A stretch of 9,765 nt of DNA from Streptosporangiaceae bacterium. GTDB lineage: Bacteria > Actinomycetota > Actinomycetes > Streptosporangiales > Streptosporangiaceae. The stretch lies in contig JAICWX010000323.1 of the NCBI GenBank assembly GCA_025934635.1, positions 1 to 9,765 on the forward strand. Reading direction: 5' to 3'. The notes under the pieces were generated by a model that saw only the letters and a program-made list of their open reading frames with translations, did not search any database and was not told the DNA's origin. Shown piece by piece: positions 6,795-9,765 of this stretch. The position numbers and the translations under genes were made by a program. The first letter of the stretch is position 1. Every line of letters begins with the position of its first letter.

Positions 6795-6823
6795 TGGACA
6801 GGTCCCGGCGGGCCGTTTAGTCT
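6795..6823 (+). promoter_or_regulatory. Promoter of the Rieske oxygenase operon, probably leaderless
   Basis: TGGACA (6795-6800, five of six to the -35 consensus) lies 17 bases before TAGTCT (6818-6823, TAnnnT type). Seven bases then separate the -10 box from the ATG at 6831. No Shine-Dalgarno sequence is present. This is the geometry of actinobacterial leaderless promoters. Confidence 0.6.
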
Positions 6824-6847
6824 TGACTGTATGGTCAGTCAAGATTA
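6818..6847. promoter_or_regulatory. 30-bp palindromic operator candidate over the -10 box and start codon of the oxygenase gene
   Basis: The arms TCTTGACTG (6821-6829) and CAGTCAAGA (6836-6844) are perfect 9-base inverted repeats around TATGGT. Two of the next three outer positions also pair, so 11 of 12 pairs match over 30 bases. It contains the -10 box in its left arm and the ATG (6831-6833) in its centre. The form fits a site for a dimeric repressor such as a TetR-family protein (inference). No regulator gene of that type is in the window. Confidence 0.7.
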
Positions 6848-8030
6848 TCGTGCCCGTCCCTCCGCGCCGCCCCCGGCGCCGCTCGATCGCGGTGAACTCG
6901 AGCTCTCGCTCCGCCCGTTCGGTGAAAGCCGGATGCTGCCGCGGGCGGCGTACGTGGACCCGGCGGTGTTCGGCTGGGAACAGCGGCATTTCTTCGGTGG
7001 CGGCTGGCTGTGCGTGGCCCGCAGCGAGCAGCTGCCCAAGCCCGGTGACCAGCGCGCCGAGGCTACCGGCGAGGGCGGCGTGCTGCTGGTCCGCGGCGAG
7101 GACGGCGAGCTGCGGGCGTTCGCGAACAGCTGCCGGCACCGCGGCCACGAGCTGCTGCCGTGCGGCCAGGGCGCTCAGGGCAAGGCGATCATCTGCCCGT
7201 ATCACGCCTGGACGTATTCGCTGGACGGGTCGCTGCAGGGCGCCGCGGGGTTCAGGAAGCAGCGCGGCTTCGACTTCGGCGACTGGGGCCTGAACCAGCT
7301 GCCGGTGACCGAATGGCACGGGCTGGTGTTCGTGGACGGCTCCGGCGGCACGGCTGGGTCGCTGACCGAGGCCCTGGCCAAGCTGGACGAGATCGTCGCG
7401 CCGTACGAGCCGGAGCGCCTGGTGACCGCCGGGGAGCACCATTACGACGCCGCGTCGAACTGGAAGACCCTCACCGAGAACTACCACGAGTGCTACCACT
7501 GCCCGTCCATCCACCCCGAGCTGTGCCAGGTCAGCCCGCCCCAGAGCGGCGAGAACTACGCCGCCGACGGCGCCTGGATCGGCGGCTGGATGGACCTGCG
7601 CGACGGCATGACGACGATGTCGCTGACCGGCGCGAGCGACGGCGTGCCGTTGCGCGGCCTGGACGCGAAGGGGCTGCGTACCGTCATCTACGTCAACATC
7701 TTCCCGAACGTGCTGCTCAGCCTGCACCCGGACTACGTCATGACGCACCGGCTGATCCCGGTGGCCGCGGACCGCACCACGATCGAGTGCACCTGGGCCT
7801 TCGCGCCGGAGGCGGTCGCCCGGCCGGACTTCGACCCCAGCTACGCGGTGGAGTTCTGGGATATCACCAACCAGCAGGACTGGGCTGCGTGCGAGTCGGT
7901 GCAGCGCGGGCTGTCCACGCCGCACGCCTCCCCCGGGCCGCTGTCGCCGTCCGAGGACGGGGTGTACTCTTACGTCACCTGTCTCGCCCGGGGCTACCTC
8001 GGCCAGTCGCCCTGGAGCCCGGTAGCGTAG
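6831..8030 (+). CDS. Rieske [2Fe-2S] non-heme iron oxygenase alpha subunit, quaternary-amine type
   Basis: A 399-residue terminal oxygenase. The Rieske cluster ligands are Cys101, His103 (CRHRGHE), Cys122 and His125 (CPYHAW). The mononuclear iron site is His223 and His228 in ENYHECYHCPSIHPEL, with Asp350 (NQQDW) as the probable third ligand. The bridging position that is Asp in ring-hydroxylating dioxygenases is Glu220 here, and the NYHECYHC-HPEL wording is that of the GbcA, carnitine oxygenase (CntA) and choline monooxygenase branch. I infer oxidation or N-demethylation of a quaternary amine, not aromatic dihydroxylation; the exact substrate is not deducible. The start ATG gives MVSQDYRARPSAPPP, then the family-like SLPRAAYVDPAVF-type region near 35-47. 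A reductase is required but none is in the window. The peroxidase gene follows after 4 bases. Apparently controlled by the palindrome over its start. Confidence 0.93.
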   Translation: MVSQDYRARPSAPPPAPLDRGELELSLRPFGESRMLPRAAYVDPAVFGWEQRHFFGGGWLCVARSEQLPKPGDQRAEATGEGGVLLVRGEDGELRAFANSCRHRGHELLPCGQGAQGKAIICPYHAWTYSLDGSLQGAAGFRKQRGFDFGDWGLNQLPVTEWHGLVFVDGSGGTAGSLTEALAKLDEIVAPYEPERLVTAGEHHYDAASNWKTLTENYHECYHCPSIHPELCQVSPPQSGENYAADGAWIGGWMDLRDGMTTMSLTGASDGVPLRGLDAKGLRTVIYVNIFPNVLLSLHPDYVMTHRLIPVAADRTTIECTWAFAPEAVARPDFDPSYAVEFWDITNQQDWAACESVQRGLSTPHASPGPLSPSEDGVYSYVTCLARGYLGQSPWSPVA

Positions 8031-8034
8031 GCGC

Positions 8035-8522
<488 letters not shown>

Positions 8523-8526
<4 letters not shown>

Positions 8527-9671
8527 GCAAGGCCTGCTCGGGTGAGGGCGGCGGCTTCGGCGTGGGCGTCGTATTCGTAGATCCAGCGGCGGTCGACCAG
8601 CTGGCGGCCTGAGCTGTCGTAGCCGGCGCCCTGGCGCCGGGAGCCGAGCTGGACGCGGGCCGTCCGGTCGTGCCGCAGTCCCTCGTAGGCGGCCAGCGCC
8701 CGCGGTACGCCGGCCGGATCCGTCACGGCCCCGAGCAGCGTGGCCAGCGCCACCGCGTCCTCCAGGGCCTGGTTCACGCCCTGTCCCAGGTGCGGCAGCA
8801 TCGGGTGGGCGGCGTCGCCGAGCAGGGTCAGCCGCCCGCTGCTCCACCGGGGCAGCGGCGCGCGGTCGTACATCCCCCACTGGAACCCGCTGCCGCCGGG
8901 CCCGCTGATCGCGGCGATGACCCGCCCGATCAGCGGGTCCCAGCCGGCGAAGTGCGCGGCGAGCGCGGCCGGGTCGCCCGGCGCTGACCACGACTCGCGG
9001 ACCGCGGTGTCCGACGGGACGAAGCCCACGTAGTTCAGCAGCTGGCCGGCCCGCACCGGGAACACCAGGAAATGCCTGCCCTCGCCCATCCACATCCGGA
9101 TCGTGCCGGCCGGGTACTCCGCCAGTGACGGCACCAGGCCCCGGTAGGCCACCACGCCGGAGAACACGGGCTCCGCGGGCGGTACCACGAAGCCCTGCAA
9201 GACCGAGTGGATGCCGTCCGCGCCGATCACCACGTCGGCCGTGGCGGTGTTCCCGTCGGCGAAGCCGACCGTCGCCCGGCTGTCATCCTGGCGGAAATCC
9301 GTGCACCGGTACCCGGTCCGCACCGTGCCCGGCGGCAGCCGCCCGGCCAGCAGCGCGAGCAGGTCGGCCCGGTGGATGCCGACGTTCTGCCCGGCTACGG
9401 CGAACTGGTAAGGCTCGTGCGGCACCGGCCGGCCGTCGGGCAGCCGGAGCTGAGACGCGGCGTACCGGGCGCCCAGCCGCCTGATCCCGTCGCCCACGCC
9501 GAGCCGTTCCAGCATCAGCAGGCCGTTCGGCGCCAGCGACACCCCCGCGCCGACCTCGGTCAGCTGCCGCGCCTGCTCATGCACCTGGACGTCGATCCCG
9601 GCCTGCGTCAGCGCCACCGCCGCCGCGATCCCGCCGATCCCGCCGCCGACCACCACCGCCCGCAGGGCCAC
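8523..9671 (-). CDS. FAD-dependent monooxygenase, salicylate-hydroxylase/PHBH-like (group A flavoprotein)
   Basis: A 382-residue NAD(P)H- and FAD-dependent hydroxylase of the single-component aromatic hydroxylase family. It has the Rossmann FAD motif GGGIGG (9-14) followed by an acidic end of strand 2 (VHEQARQLTEVGAGV), the HRADLL segment (100-105), the DG motif GADGIHS (150-156) and the GD motif LLGDAAHPMLPHLGQG (283-298) that binds the FAD ribityl chain. Likely substrates are aromatic or heteroaromatic acids, but the substrate cannot be read from sequence. The start is GTG at 9671; an in-frame TAG a few codons upstream rules out a longer protein, and a GAGG overlapping the preceding stop codon lies very close to the GTG. 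It is 4 bases downstream of an acyl-CoA dehydrogenase gene, suggesting one operon. Its stop is shared in CTAG with the converging peroxidase gene, leaving no space for a terminator. Confidence 0.93.
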
Positions 9672-9675
9672 GTCC

Positions 9676-9765
9676 TCAGGCTAGCTGCGCGGGGCCGCGT
9701 TTGGTCATCTGGCGGGCGATGATCATGCGCTGGATCTCGCTGGTGCCTTCCCAGATGCGCTCGAC
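9676..9765 (-). CDS. Acyl-CoA dehydrogenase, C-terminal end (5' part outside window)
   Basis: The last 29 codons read VERIWEGTSEIQRMIIARQ followed by MTKRGPAQLA and a TGA stop at 9678-9676. RIWEGTSEIQR-IIAR is the hallmark C-terminal helix of acyl-CoA dehydrogenases: the Trp-Glu-Gly-Thr segment lies at the FAD and the Glu-Ile region near the dimer interface. The enzyme would oxidise an acyl-CoA to the 2-enoyl-CoA; chain length and substrate cannot be told from this fragment. The gene enters from the right edge and is followed after 4 bases by the FAD monooxygenase. Confidence 0.93.
   Translation of the reverse strand, partial: VERIWEGTSEIQRMIIARQMTKRGPAQLA

Overview
The window is very GC-rich, with GC-dominated third codon positions, GTG starts beside ATG starts, compact gene packing and several promoters whose -10 box lies directly before the start codon. 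Together with the gene content (LacI-regulated sugar cassette, actinobacterial-type M1 peptidase, DUF2237 protein, acyl-CoA dehydrogenase operon), this points to a chromosomal segment of an actinomycete (Actinomycetota). I cannot name the genus. No tRNA, rRNA, insertion sequence, phage gene or CRISPR array is visible.

Left block (1-3601): a carbohydrate-use cassette. A family 31 glycoside hydrolase, probably an alpha-xylosidase-type enzyme, and a MalF-type ABC permease (cut by the window edge) lie on the minus strand and overlap by an ATGA. A LacI-family repressor is transcribed divergently. The 243-base gap between them is rich in signals: two good sigma70-like promoters and three dyad-symmetric elements, two of them at the predicted transcription starts. 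The likely logic is a local repressor controlling uptake and intracellular cleavage of an imported oligosaccharide.

Middle block (3602-6746): a large M1-family metallopeptidase with an intact zinc site, but with the exopeptidase GAMEN motif replaced. It is followed, in convergent orientation, by a small DUF2237 protein.

Right block (6747-9765): a Rieske non-heme iron oxygenase of the GbcA/CntA/choline-monooxygenase type, followed after 4 bases by a Cys-type glutathione/thioredoxin peroxidase. The oxygenase appears to be transcribed leaderless from a promoter whose -10 box and start codon sit inside a near-perfect 30-bp palindrome, a strong operator candidate. DUF2237 is transcribed divergently from the same 84-base gap, also apparently leaderless. 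Convergent to the peroxidase, with stop codons sharing CTAG, is a salicylate-hydroxylase-like FAD monooxygenase. It lies 4 bases downstream of an acyl-CoA dehydrogenase whose C-terminus closes the window.

Most of the window is ordinary actinobacterial metabolism. The items best worth following up are the GAMEN-less M1 enzyme, the operator over the Rieske start codon with its peroxidase partner, and the operator layout between the hydrolase and the LacI gene.
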